Shown here one piece after another: positions 54,391 to 63,763 of a stretch of DNA of 64,000 nucleotides; the first letter of the stretch is position 1; the number at the start of each line of letters is the position of its first letter. Source of the stretch: BCD1 sp942492125 (GTDB lineage: Bacteria; Bacteroidota; Bacteroidia; Chitinophagales; Saprospiraceae). A program made the translations under genes and the position numbers. The DNA is taken from positions 62,001 through 126,000 of the forward strand of contig CALODM010000009.1 in assembly GCA_942492125.1 (NCBI GenBank), read 5' to 3'. The notes beneath the pieces are model-generated. The model was given only the letters and a program-made list of their open reading frames with translations, did not search any database and was not told the DNA's origin.

Positions 54391-55551
54391 TCAATGATTA
54401 TACACCACCATCACCTGCAAGCCGCTTCCGGCGAATAAATTCTCTCCGATGAACGTCTGTGTAGGAATATTGTAGGTTTTCGGATTTACAAAACCCATCA
54501 CGTACAAGGAGAAATTATTAAACTGTTTTTGCCAGGTCAAAAAATTGTAGGCCTGTTTATTCGCCCAATCGAAATAGACGATGGCATTGATGTTGTCAAA
54601 AAACCCTAACGGGTAGTTCAAATTCAATAGGGTGAAAGTTGCCGTTTCTTCAAATTCAAAAGGCTGCTCTCCGAAACCGGCTACCAGTTGCTCGACGATT
54701 ACATTCAGTCCATTGCCGAGGCCGAAGGTATAGTCTACCCCCAGGTTGATGATCTCCTGGTTGGTGAACATACCCATTGGTTCACTTTTATTGATCCAGG
54801 TTGCCTCAAACCAACATCCAACCTCCAGATCAAATTTGGCATCCAGGCCAATTTTATTCTCCGCCACTTTTTCGTACTGGAACTCCTGCAGATAAAAAGA
54901 GCGGCTATCGGCAGTACGGTGATGAAAGGTAATGGCGGCTTCACCGCGAGGAACAGGCGTCTGGAAGCGACCACCGAATTCAGGTACCTTTCCGTGAGAA
55001 GGCACCAGTTCCCAGCCTTTGAGGTTATCGTTCCCATAGAGTCCCCAAAACCATACATTCGCATTATTTAAGAAGTAGTACCTTCCCAAAATCCCGTAAA
55101 CACCATTGGTCAGTTGCAACGGATCACGTGGATCCCTTTGATCAAACCACATCAATGGCCTGAGCAGTGATGCTGAGCCAAAATTGATCTTCTGCAACCC
55201 GGCCCGCAACTCAAACTGTGGCGTAGAATAGCGCCCCCAAATCCGGTAGGGCTGTATATCTCCATCTATGTTTATCGTGTCAAAAGGATTGAAAGCCAGC
55301 GTTCCATAAATGTTGGCCGAAGCCTCAAAGTCGATCTTTTTCTGTTCGGGAAGATTTATTTCATAGTTTAATTGCGGAATATATCTGGCTCCCGTCCAAA
55401 GCGGAAGGGTGGCATTTGGATTGAAGAGTTCAAAAACGGATACTTGTCCTTTAAACATCAGGGAATCACCTGTCTCCCGGGTCTCCTGGGCGGTCATTTG
55501 CCCGACAAGGAAAAAACAAAAGAACAACCATATAATCGATTTTCTACTCAT
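54391..55551 (-). CDS. Outer-membrane beta-barrel protein, ABC module
   Basis: 387 residues from the ATG at 55551, chosen because it starts the signal peptide MSRKSIIWLFFCFFLVGQ (cleavage after QMTAQ); the frame is open 34 codons further upstream inside the tetR-type gene. The rest is strand-rich with aromatic girdles and a terminal strand LQVMVVYNH. FELRAGLQKINFGSASLLRP and a following DQRDPRDP resemble the corresponding stretch of the barrel at 5543-6886, although overall similarity is low. The start overlaps the TetR-type stop by 8 bp, so regulator and barrel are translationally coupled. Confidence 0.75.
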   Translation of the reverse strand: MSRKSIIWLFFCFFLVGQMTAQETRETGDSLMFKGQVSVFELFNPNATLPLWTGARYIPQLNYEINLPEQKKIDFEASANIYGTLAFNPFDTINIDGDIQPYRIWGRYSTPQFELRAGLQKINFGSASLLRPLMWFDQRDPRDPLQLTNGVYGILGRYYFLNNANVWFWGLYGNDNLKGWELVPSHGKVPEFGGRFQTPVPRGEAAITFHHRTADSRSFYLQEFQYEKVAENKIGLDAKFDLEVGCWFEATWINKSEPMGMFTNQEIINLGVDYTFGLGNGLNVIVEQLVAGFGEQPFEFEETATFTLLNLNYPLGFFDNINAIVYFDWANKQAYNFLTWQKQFNNFSLYVMGFVNPKTYNIPTQTFIGENLFAGSGLQVMVVYNH

Positions 55552-56143
55552 TTTCTTTTTCACTTCTCGGGAATATCCCGTAGAAAAACACTTTGGTGAT
55601 ATCCATAATAGCGTCCTGATCGGTTTCATACATCGACTTGAGGACCGGATCATAAATCCATTCGCCTACCTTACCGTTAAAATATATGATAAAATCAAGG
55701 TTCATATCTTTTCTGATCCACCCTTGCTTTTGGGCTTCGCGGTAGTCATTCATCACTATTGCTAACATCTGCTTTCGTCGTTCTTCCCAATATTCAAATA
55801 ATCCCAGTTTTTTATCCGTATAAATATCTTTGACAAGCTCCGCACTGATCTCTTTGGTCCCTTCGAATTTGGCCAAAATCTGGCGCTTAACTTTTTCTTC
55901 AAAAGAAATATCTTCCGCCATAAGGGTCCTGTATTTCTCCAGGCTTTCATCAAACATATCCTGCAATACCCTTTTGGCCAGATCCACTTTATTCTCAAAA
56001 AAACGATAGAAAGTCATCTTACTCACTTGCGCCTCCCGACACACTTCCTGTATGGTCACTCTTTTGATTCCGTGCTTCCAAAACAGATCATGGGCTGTTT
56101 TGATGATATCCTTGTACTTCGTATTATTTTTATGCTGGTCCAA
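55544..56143 (-). CDS. TetR/AcrR-family regulator
   Basis: 199 residues: N-terminal TetR helix-turn-helix (about 8-55: IIKTAHDLFWKHGIKRVTIQ, then EVCREAQVSKMTFYRFFENK) and a helical ligand-binding C-terminal part. It heads the operon barrel-ABC ATPase-permeases-LolA-like and overlaps the barrel gene. A well-formed promoter with a palindrome over its -7 box lies immediately upstream, pointing to self-repression and control of the whole export module. Confidence 0.92.
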   Translation of the reverse strand: MDQHKNNTKYKDIIKTAHDLFWKHGIKRVTIQEVCREAQVSKMTFYRFFENKVDLAKRVLQDMFDESLEKYRTLMAEDISFEEKVKRQILAKFEGTKEISAELVKDIYTDKKLGLFEYWEERRKQMLAIVMNDYREAQKQGWIRKDMNLDFIIYFNGKVGEWIYDPVLKSMYETDQDAIMDITKVFFYGIFPRSEKENE

Positions 56144-56158
56144 ATTTTACTGTTTACA

Positions 56159-56190
56159 AACAAATATACGAAATTTGTTGAATTTTACAA
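56159..56190 (-). promoter_or_regulatory. Promoter and putative TetR operator of the ABC export operon
   Basis: On the minus strand TTG (56188-56190, in a TTTTTTG run) is followed after 19 nt by TATATTTG (56161-56168), an exact Bacteroidota -33/-7 promoter; transcription would start about 10 nt before the TetR-type ATG. Inverted arms AACAAAT (56159-56165) and ATTTGTT (56173-56179) with a 7-nt centre overlap the -7 element, as expected for a repressor site. Confidence 0.6.
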
Positions 56191-56216
56191 AAAACGTAAC
56201 ATACAGAACTGATACG

Positions 56217-56224
56217 TAAATTTG
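56217..56224 (+). promoter_or_regulatory. Candidate -7 element for the SusC/SusD pair
   Basis: TAAATTTG matches TAnnTTTG on the plus strand; it would give a leader of about 160 nt before susC. No good -33 box is seen. The remaining 250-bp divergent region is AT-rich and holds no gene. Confidence 0.3.
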
Positions 56225-56393
56225 AAATGAACGATTAAAATCAGGCTTGCGGGGCGAAATATTTTTTTATTTTTTTTCAGAATATTGGGTTGGAGGTATT
56301 TAATGTGGCGGAAATTGCATAGGTGAACATTATGAGTTAATTTACATTATCCCGCAAAACCTGCTACAAATACCCTATTGAAATTGGATTAGT

Positions 56394-59348
56394 ATGAAAA
56401 AAAAAGCACGGATAACGGCTATCCTCTTGTTTGTTTTCTCAATTTTCTCAGGCTTATACGCACAAAATGTAAATCCTGACAGTACGAGTATTCCACCAAT
56501 TCCATCTGAAATATCCGGAGCGTTTGATTTGGACGAAACGGGCATACTATCTTTTGGACACTATAAGTCTTATACCGAAACAACATCTCAAGGTCATCTC
56601 CATTTTTCAGCCTTATTGAATAATGAATTCAGCGGAGTTCAGGTCAGGAGCTCTTCAGGCTCTCCCGGAGCCTCTGTTGGCGTTCGTATTCGTGGTAATA
56701 GCTCTGTTTTAAATGACGGCAACCCGTTGATAATCCTGGACGGACAACCTGTTACTAACATGGAGTGGGGGGCAGGTACCAGCAGTGTGGATATCTCCAA
56801 CCGATTGATCGATCTCAACCCTGACGATATTGCGTCCGTCAAAATACTTAAAGGGCCGGCGGCAACGGTTCTGTACGGACTAAGAGGCGGAAACGGCGTC
56901 ATTGAACTCAAAACCAAATCGGGAAATGAAAGACCTTTTTCCGGGGCTATCCGTACAAGTATTTTTTCCGAAAGATTCAATAAACTGCCTGAGCGACAAT
57001 CTCAATATGCCCAGGGCAGGCCAGTTAACGGTATCCCCACCTGGCGAGGTCCGGAAACGGGAGAAGGATTTAGTTGGGGGCCTGAAATTTCGGAATTGGC
57101 ATTTGACAGAGATCCCGATTACGAATATGATCAAAACGGAAGATTGATATTTAACGGGAATAATGGCAAACCTGCCGTAGCTTACGACCCCTACACTTTT
57201 TTCGTTGACGGGCTTACTCATCAAATCAACGGATCTGTTACGGGGGCAACAGAGAAGGTTTATTACTATTTTTCAGTAGGCAGGGCATCCTCCGGTGGTT
57301 TTGTTCCCAAAGCCAAATTCACCAGAAACAATATTGCGGGAAATATCAATCTGCGGTTACACAAACGACTGAACCTCGGTTTCTCGGGACATGTGAGCAA
57401 CTCTCAGGCTTACCGAATTCAAAAAGGAGCAAATATTCAGGGAGTAATGCTCGGCGTTTTGAGAACAACCCCTACGTTCGATAATGGTAATGGAAAAACC
57501 GGGTGGGATGCCGTCAACGACCCGACCACCTATATATTGGAAGACGGTTCGCAAAGATCCTATCGGGCAGGTATTTATGACAATCCCTATTGGTCCGTGA
57601 ACAAAAATCCTTTTGAGGATGAAGTCTTGCGTATGATCGGTAATTTGTCCGTGAATTATGAAGTTTCCGACTGGTTGTCCTTTTCAAGCCGTTTCGGCAT
57701 CGACAACTATACGGATGACCGTCACAGTGGTTTCGATGTAAATCCCGGTCGAAGCGCCGGAGAGGTTCAGGTCTCCGATATCAATTATTCGGGTATCCAC
57801 AGTGATGTGATCGCCCATATCAATAAACAAATCACCCCAAACCTTTTATTAACCTCCCAAACAGGATTCAACTACTTTCAGTCACAATTCAGGGACTCGA
57901 CGACGATTGGGTTTCCGCTACTCTCCTCAAGTGGTCTGGTTTTATCCAACACCCAAACCCAAATTGGCGAAGGAACAGACATCAATCGTAAAATTGCAGG
58001 CGTTTTCTCGATGGTAAATCTAAATTTTAAAAACAGGCTGCTAGTGAGTGTTTCCGCCAGAAACGACTGGTCTTCTGCCTTACCTGTGCAAACACGGAGT
58101 TTTTTTTCCTACAGTGCCAGAGCAGGTTATATACTGAAATCACCGCAAAAGGATCAACCTCGTGATTTTCTGAGCTTATTAAAACTCAACATGGGATTCG
58201 GCAGCGTAGCCAATGATGCCCCGCCTCACCTGACCCAAAACTATTTCACACCGGCAATCATCAGCGGAGATCCATACATCACCATTGACGAAACGGCTGG
58301 TTATGAACTATCCGATTTTTTGGGAAATGATCATTTAAAGCCCGAAACGACGACCTCCTTCGAAACGGGGATGGACCTGGGGCTTTGGAACAATCGCTTT
58401 TTGGTCAATTTCACCTGGTACCGCGCCTACACCAAAGATGTGATCTCCTACTGGAACCTGCCTGCTTCCAGTGGTTTTGACATGATCGCTGAAAATGGCG
58501 TGGAAATCAGTAATACGGGGGTTGAACTGGACCTCAAGATTGAAGTTTTTAAACAAAGAAATTTTGCCTGGCAGCTTTCGGTTAATTTCACCCGTAATGA
58601 AAATCTGGTGGAAAAAGTACCCGAATTATCCCAGGATATCCAATTAGCCGGTTTTACATCAACATCTTCCAGAGTAATTGAGGGACAACCTTATGGAGCA
58701 ATCTGGGGAGATGCATTCCTGCGGAACGAATCTGGTCAATTGATCATTGACGACGAAGGGTGGCCGCAGATAGCTCCTGACAAAAAAGTCCTGGGAGATC
58801 CCAACCCCGACTGGGTCATGGGTATAGGCACTCATTTAAAAATTGCCAAAAACCTGTCTGTCAGTGCGCTCCTGGACCTTAGGCAAGGCGGGGATATGTG
58901 GTGTGGAACCTGCGGGATAATGGACCATTTTGGCGTAAGCCAACAATCCGCTGCTGAACGTAACAATTTCAAGGTCTTCGATGGGGTGATGGAGGATGGA
59001 AGCCCCAACAATATTATGGTGGGTATTGCAGACCCCGAGGAGGGTATGGGCAGTTACTACAGGGTCCGTTATGGATTTGGTTTTAGTGAAATGAGTATTT
59101 TTGATACCAGTTGGATCAGGCTGAGAAGGTTAGCCATCCAATACGATTTTGGTTCTATGCTACCGGAAAAGATTCCCATAAGCAATTTATCTCTAAGTAT
59201 CTTTGCCAACAACTTATGGCTCAAAACCGATTATCCCGGGATAGACCCTGAAACCAACCTGACCGGCACCAGCAATGGATTTGGAATTGATTATTTCAAC
59301 CTCCCTGGAGCGAAATCCTATGGTGCTACTGTCAAACTCGAATTTTAA
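56394..59348 (+). CDS. SusC/RagA-type TonB-dependent outer-membrane transporter
   Basis: 984 residues: signal peptide (1-24, ending GLYAQ), a plug (about 60-180) with FSGVQVRSSSGSPGASVGVR, IRGNSSVLNDGNPLIILDG, and VLYGLRGGNGVIELKTKSG, and a 22-strand-type barrel ending SYGATVKLEF. The RIRGNSS and LDGQPV motifs are typical of SusC. The usual N-terminal carboxypeptidase-like beta-sandwich and its TonB-box segment are missing or very short: only about 40 residues separate signal peptide and plug. A SusD gene follows after 11 bp. The substrate is unknown; no glycoside hydrolase is nearby. Confidence 0.9.
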   Translation: MKKKARITAILLFVFSIFSGLYAQNVNPDSTSIPPIPSEISGAFDLDETGILSFGHYKSYTETTSQGHLHFSALLNNEFSGVQVRSSSGSPGASVGVRIRGNSSVLNDGNPLIILDGQPVTNMEWGAGTSSVDISNRLIDLNPDDIASVKILKGPAATVLYGLRGGNGVIELKTKSGNERPFSGAIRTSIFSERFNKLPERQSQYAQGRPVNGIPTWRGPETGEGFSWGPEISELAFDRDPDYEYDQNGRLIFNGNNGKPAVAYDPYTFFVDGLTHQINGSVTGATEKVYYYFSVGRASSGGFVPKAKFTRNNIAGNINLRLHKRLNLGFSGHVSNSQAYRIQKGANIQGVMLGVLRTTPTFDNGNGKTGWDAVNDPTTYILEDGSQRSYRAGIYDNPYWSVNKNPFEDEVLRMIGNLSVNYEVSDWLSFSSRFGIDNYTDDRHSGFDVNPGRSAGEVQVSDINYSGIHSDVIAHINKQITPNLLLTSQTGFNYFQSQFRDSTTIGFPLLSSSGLVLSNTQTQIGEGTDINRKIAGVFSMVNLNFKNRLLVSVSARNDWSSALPVQTRSFFSYSARAGYILKSPQKDQPRDFLSLLKLNMGFGSVANDAPPHLTQNYFTPAIISGDPYITIDETAGYELSDFLGNDHLKPETTTSFETGMDLGLWNNRFLVNFTWYRAYTKDVISYWNLPASSGFDMIAENGVEISNTGVELDLKIEVFKQRNFAWQLSVNFTRNENLVEKVPELSQDIQLAGFTSTSSRVIEGQPYGAIWGDAFLRNESGQLIIDDEGWPQIAPDKKVLGDPNPDWVMGIGTHLKIAKNLSVSALLDLRQGGDMWCGTCGIMDHFGVSQQSAAERNNFKVFDGVMEDGSPNNIMVGIADPEEGMGSYYRVRYGFGFSEMSIFDTSWIRLRRLAIQYDFGSMLPEKIPISNLSLSIFANNLWLKTDYPGIDPETNLTGTSNGFGIDYFNLPGAKSYGATVKLEF

Positions 59349-59359
59349 AAAGCAATACT

Positions 59360-60781
59360 ATGTATTTCAAAAATATTTACTTTCCAGGCTTTATACTTTC
59401 CGCTGCTTTTTTGCTGGTCTTTTCATGTAACTTTGAAGCTACCAACGAGCCTGCGAATGAAATTACAGAGGTTACTATAGAGGAACTACTACCCGGAGCA
59501 CTCACCCAATTGGCGAAAAACCAGTCAGGAACGATTCCCAGGTTTACAGCTATCTTCACCCAGGTATTCGATGGGCACATTAAGGCAAGTAACAATCCCG
59601 GAGCCTACAGACTTTACCCTTCCATATTTGATTCATACTGGAATTGGGGGTTTTATTCCGGAAGCATTATACAGGCAAAAACTCTTGAGGCCCATGCACA
59701 AAAAGAAGGTACCTTAAACTACGAGGCTATTGCCAAGATCCTGTTAGCTCATGAATTTGGCACTTTAACGTCCCAATTTGGGGACATCCCTTACAGGGAA
59801 GCTTCCTTAGGAAACGCATTTTTGTTCCCCACGTATGATACCCAGGAGTTCGTTTACACGGAAGTTCAGCTTTTATTGGATGAAGCTATTCGTTTAATTG
59901 ACCTGGAAGATTCTTTACTTCCGGGCCCGGATGATCTCATCTACAACGGCAACATGCAGCTTTGGAAGAAAATGGCGTATGCCCTCAAGGCCAGGTTCCT
60001 TTTACATACCTCCAAAAGGCATCCGGAGCATTTTGAAGAAATTCTGGATATCGTGCAAAACAAAACCTTTGTCGGTATGGAGGAACAGGCTGTTTTTGAC
60101 TGGGGTCAACAGGCTGACGCAGACAATCCGTTCTATAAATTTTCCGTTGAACGCCCGGGAACCATGAAATTACACGAATATTTCATCGACCTGATGATAG
60201 AACGAGGAGACCCCCGTTTTGATAAGATTGCAGTTCCGGATTCGGGTATAGACTGGTACCCCTATTCAAGTGCCGATCCTGAAAAATGCTACTGGACCCG
60301 AAGCGATGCCAGGATACCGATCATTTCTATGACAGAATTAAAATTTATGGAAGCGGAAGCCCTCCTTCGCTCCGGCGGAACGACAACCGAAATATCTGCT
60401 GCCTTGAAAACAGCATTAGCAATTTCGTTCAATCAGATGGAAATGTCTACGACACCTTACCAGGATTTCATAGAATTACACGCTGACCTCTCCTCCTTTT
60501 CAGGCGAAGAGGAGATTCTCACACACCTTATACAAGAAGCCTATGTAGCTTACTACGGGTATGGTTTTCAACAGGTTTGGGATAATTTCAGGAGGTTGAA
60601 TTTACCGGAATTAATTCCATACGAATATGCCGGTCCCTGGGAATTCAGCCTTACGGGGAGCATCCCGGTTCGATTCCTGTATCCTGAAGCGGAAAGACTG
60701 TACAATGCCGACAACACCCAGGCAGCCATAGATCACCAAAACGGGGCGTTGCTGGATACGCCGGTGTGGGCTTTTGAGTGA
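59360..60781 (+). CDS. SusD/RagB-family surface lipoprotein
   Basis: 473 residues with a lipoprotein signal (lipobox VFSC, Cys23) and the helical SusD fold: ALTQLAKNQSGTIPRFTAIF, YEAIAKILLAHEFGTLTSQF, GDIPYREA, MQLWKKMAYALKARFLLHTS and ISMTELKFMEAEALLRSGG, the last being a TPR-like motif of the family. The pattern fits the SusD-like nutrient-binding group. It caps the SusC transporter and binds the nutrient at the cell surface. The 220-bp gap after it holds no gene or clear terminator. Confidence 0.9.
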   Translation: MYFKNIYFPGFILSAAFLLVFSCNFEATNEPANEITEVTIEELLPGALTQLAKNQSGTIPRFTAIFTQVFDGHIKASNNPGAYRLYPSIFDSYWNWGFYSGSIIQAKTLEAHAQKEGTLNYEAIAKILLAHEFGTLTSQFGDIPYREASLGNAFLFPTYDTQEFVYTEVQLLLDEAIRLIDLEDSLLPGPDDLIYNGNMQLWKKMAYALKARFLLHTSKRHPEHFEEILDIVQNKTFVGMEEQAVFDWGQQADADNPFYKFSVERPGTMKLHEYFIDLMIERGDPRFDKIAVPDSGIDWYPYSSADPEKCYWTRSDARIPIISMTELKFMEAEALLRSGGTTTEISAALKTALAISFNQMEMSTTPYQDFIELHADLSSFSGEEEILTHLIQEAYVAYYGYGFQQVWDNFRRLNLPELIPYEYAGPWEFSLTGSIPVRFLYPEAERLYNADNTQAAIDHQNGALLDTPVWAFE

Positions 60782-61001
60782 TTATTTGGAAATGGAAATT
60801 GTTATTATTCCTTCGTCTCCACCCCCAAATTTGACTGGATGTTCGTTCTTTTCGGAAATTTTCTGCCAGCCAAATTTGACCCCGACAGCAGGGTAGAATG
60901 GCCTGAAACACCATCATTCATCAATAGTTATTCGTCATTTTGAATAATGAATATCGATTAACGATTGATGATTTTAGATTTGTTCATAGCCAGAGTTTCC
61001 T

Positions 61002-62183
61002 TTACTCCTCAAACATCACCTCCAACGTCTGCTCAAAGATATCCGCTTCAGTTTCATTATCGCCAACGGAATTGATGAATAAAACATACGTCATATCCTC
61101 CTCCGGAAAATAAAACCCATAGGTACTGAATCCATCCATACCTCCAGTATGACCTACGGCATATCCGTAGGCTGTATTAAACTTCTCAAAACCATAGCCA
61201 TTTTCGGTTTGTCCATACGGGAACCAATGCCAGAATTCAGGGATATCAAACCAGTTCGTCATTGCATCCAAAGAAGACTCAGAAATCAAATCGCCTTTCA
61301 TAAGTTTCTCTAAGAAAACAGACAAGTCGTAGGCATTAATGGCTATTCCGCCATCTCCACCGATGCCAATTTCATCCTGGTATAAAAATGTGGATTCCGC
61401 ATATTGACCGGTTCCGTAGATGTCTGCATATCCTTTGACACAATCATCCGGAATGGGTTGACTTTCGCTGTAATAAGCACTGTTCAACCCGGCAGGAATA
61501 AAGACCTCCTGTTCATAAACCGATTGAAAACTCATGCCGGAAGCACTTTCAAGGATCATGGAAAGCAGTAAATAATTGGTATTGCAATACCCATAAGTTT
61601 CTCCAACCTCAAAATCCGCTTTTTTTCCGTAAACATATTTGAGCACATCTTCCATCGTCCATGCATTGTGGACATTATTGATACGATCCAGCTCCAGTTG
61701 AGTGGTGTAATAATCAACGATGCCACTGGTATGAGATAGCAGGTGTTTGATCTGTGCTTCATTGGCATTGGCAACTTTATCGGTGATGGAAGCCGGTAGC
61801 CATTTGTTCACTGGGTCTTCCAGAGACAAAACACCCTGGTCAATATATCTGTAAACTGCAGCGGCAGTAAAAACTTTACTGATACTGGCAATTAAAAAGC
61901 GGTTACACGGCTGCATAGCAATATCTGAAGCGATATCTGCCTGTCCGGCTGCACCCGTCCAAAGGCCATGTTTATCCTTGACAAGCAGCACTGCCCCTAC
62001 GAGACCGTTTTTCTGATTGTTGTCGAGAATATTTTGATAAACGCCCGCCTGAGGATGCACTGCTACTGAATCCTGAAGATCAAACGAGCAATCGTATTTG
62101 GTTTCAGTAAAAACTTGGTTTTTCTCACAGGAAAGGGTGAAAAGCAGGATCGAAAAAAAAAAACCAGATTTTAAATTATTCAT
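61002..62183 (-). CDS. Lipoprotein serine hydrolase (class C beta-lactamase family)
   Basis: 393 residues: lipobox TLSC (Cys19), then the beta-lactamase/transpeptidase-like fold with S100-I-S-K103 (active-site SxxK), Tyr of YCN (YGYCNTNY) and HTGG (GHTGGMDGF), the three motifs of the family. Members include D-aminopeptidases, esterases and penicillin-binding-like enzymes; this one is anchored in the envelope and its substrate is unknown. It follows a small barrel gene with a 1-bp gap. Confidence 0.9.
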   Translation of the reverse strand: MNNLKSGFFFSILLFTLSCEKNQVFTETKYDCSFDLQDSVAVHPQAGVYQNILDNNQKNGLVGAVLLVKDKHGLWTGAAGQADIASDIAMQPCNRFLIASISKVFTAAAVYRYIDQGVLSLEDPVNKWLPASITDKVANANEAQIKHLLSHTSGIVDYYTTQLELDRINNVHNAWTMEDVLKYVYGKKADFEVGETYGYCNTNYLLLSMILESASGMSFQSVYEQEVFIPAGLNSAYYSESQPIPDDCVKGYADIYGTGQYAESTFLYQDEIGIGGDGGIAINAYDLSVFLEKLMKGDLISESSLDAMTNWFDIPEFWHWFPYGQTENGYGFEKFNTAYGYAVGHTGGMDGFSTYGFYFPEEDMTYVLFINSVGDNETEADIFEQTLEVMFEE

Positions 62184-62184
62184 T

Positions 62185-62751
62185 TTATTGGATTTTCAGG
62201 TTAACACCAAGTTTAAAAAAAGCGTGAGGGATGACCGGAAAGCCATTGGCAAATGGCGTTTCTATGGCAAGCTCCTGACGAATAAATGGTTGAATCCGGG
62301 ACTGACCGGCATAACGAAGACCAACCCCGGCGGTAACCAGTCCATGTGGCCTTCCGAATTGGGAGACTTCTTCGAAGTTGCCCGTTTCCGGGTTTTGTTT
62401 GTATAACTCCGATGGATAAATGGTATGTAAATAACCAATGCCTAACGGCACATCAGCATAAAGTCCTCCAGCGATTTTAAACGCAAAGAGGTACTCCGCT
62501 CTCAGATAAAATCCGGTTTCGACTTTTTCATGGTAAAAACCGCCTGCATAGGCAGCAAAAAAATGGTTGGAGTGTTCTTTTTCCTTACTCCAGAAGGTAA
62601 CACCAATCTCTAATCCGGGATGTATCGGGGTATATCGGGTAAACGGGAAAGCAATAGATTCATTCATAACGGCAACGGAAAAATGTTCTATTTTTTGCGC
62701 AGCCGCCAGGGTCGCCAACAGCAGGAATGCGAGCAGGATTAAGATCCTCAT
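62185..62751 (-). CDS. Small outer-membrane beta-barrel protein
   Basis: 188 residues from the ATG at 62751 (MRILILLAFLLLATLAAAQ signal peptide); the frame opens 13 codons earlier, which would hide the signal. The mature part is a run of about eight amphipathic strands (AAYAGGFYHEKVETGFYLRA, LVTAGVGLRYAG) and ends HAFFKLGVNLKIQ, an OmpA/OmpW-size barrel. It forms a two-gene unit with the serine hydrolase downstream. No specific family was recognised. Confidence 0.75.
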   Translation of the reverse strand: MRILILLAFLLLATLAAAQKIEHFSVAVMNESIAFPFTRYTPIHPGLEIGVTFWSKEKEHSNHFFAAYAGGFYHEKVETGFYLRAEYLFAFKIAGGLYADVPLGIGYLHTIYPSELYKQNPETGNFEEVSQFGRPHGLVTAGVGLRYAGQSRIQPFIRQELAIETPFANGFPVIPHAFFKLGVNLKIQ

Positions 62752-62879
62752 AACTTTATGTTTTAGGTTCACCTTAAAGATGCAATTCAATGCCTTGCCC
62801 CCTAATCAAAAGAGAAATATCTTGAAACATTGATTTTCAAAGGATCGCTAATACTTATGGAAAACCCATTATTCCTGCT

Positions 62880-62887
62880 TATTTTTG
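62880..62887 (+). promoter_or_regulatory. Candidate -7 element for the endonuclease-family gene
   Basis: TATTTTTG matches TAnnTTTG and lies 29 nt before the ATG. No -33 box is visible at the right spacing. Confidence 0.35.
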
Positions 62888-62916
62888 AACATTGCCATTA
62901 ACTAAAAAAAATACCA

Positions 62917-63763
62917 ATGCGTTTCCAAAAAACAATATTTACAATTATTCTTTTGTCTGTCGCCATTTGTCTGTCAAGCCAAACAGCCAGTTTCATGACC
63001 CTTAACATCCGGTACGACAATCCAAAGGACAAGCCGAACAGCTGGCCGGAACGAAAGGCTGAGATGGTGCTGCTGCTGAATCATTATGAACCAGACATTT
63101 TTGGCATACAGGAAGGTCTTGAGCACCAGGTGAAGTACCTGGATAGTTGTCTCCTCGAATATGCTTATATCGGAGTAGGTCGTGATGATGGAAAAAAAGC
63201 TGGTGAATATTCCGCCATTTTTTATGACAGTACTTCCTTTAAAGTTGTGGAAAATTCGACGTTCTGGCTTTCAGAAACCCCGGAAGAAATCTCCGTCGGC
63301 TGGGATGCATCCATGGAACGCATTTGCACCTACGGATTATTCCAACACAAAAAAAAGCGGACAGCAATGCTGGGTTTTCAATACTCATTTTGATCATATG
63401 GGAGAAGTGGCCAGGGCAAATTCAGCCATACTGATCAATAGAAAAATCCGGCAGCTCAATCAGGAGCACCTGCCTGTCATTGTAATGGGAGATTTTAACG
63501 CCGTTCCCGAAAGCAGGCCCATTCAGGCTTTAACCAATGCTCTTGATGATGCTCAAACTATTGCGGAGCATCCTTTTTACGGACCTGTCGGTACTTTCAA
63601 CGGCTTTTCCGACCAGATCATGGATCGCAGGATCGATTATATTTTCACCAATAAACTCAAGGTATTATCCTACGTACATATCGATGACCGCCGAACAAAC
63701 AACCTTTTTATTTCGGATCACATACCGGTGATGGCAGAAGTGGTATTTTCAAAGGAAGACTAA
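62917..63763 (+). pseudogene. Endonuclease/exonuclease/phosphatase-family gene, frameshifted in an A8 run
   Basis: The first frame (from 62917) gives a signal peptide (about 1-21) and the DNase-I-like start: SFMTLNIRYDNPKDKPNSWP, EPDIFGIQEGLEHQVKYL, YIGVGRDDGKKAGEYSAIFY. The second frame supplies WVFNTHFDHMGEVARANSA, PVIVMGDFNAVPES, RRIDYIFTNKLKV and ISDHIPVMAEVVF. They join at eight A (63349-63356); with seven A the product reads GLFQHKKSGQQCWVFNTHFD continuously, about 281 residues. All catalytic motifs (N, E, D-x-N, SDH) are then present. Family members cleave nucleic acids or phosphoesters; this one is secreted. Sequencing error is likely. Confidence 0.82.
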
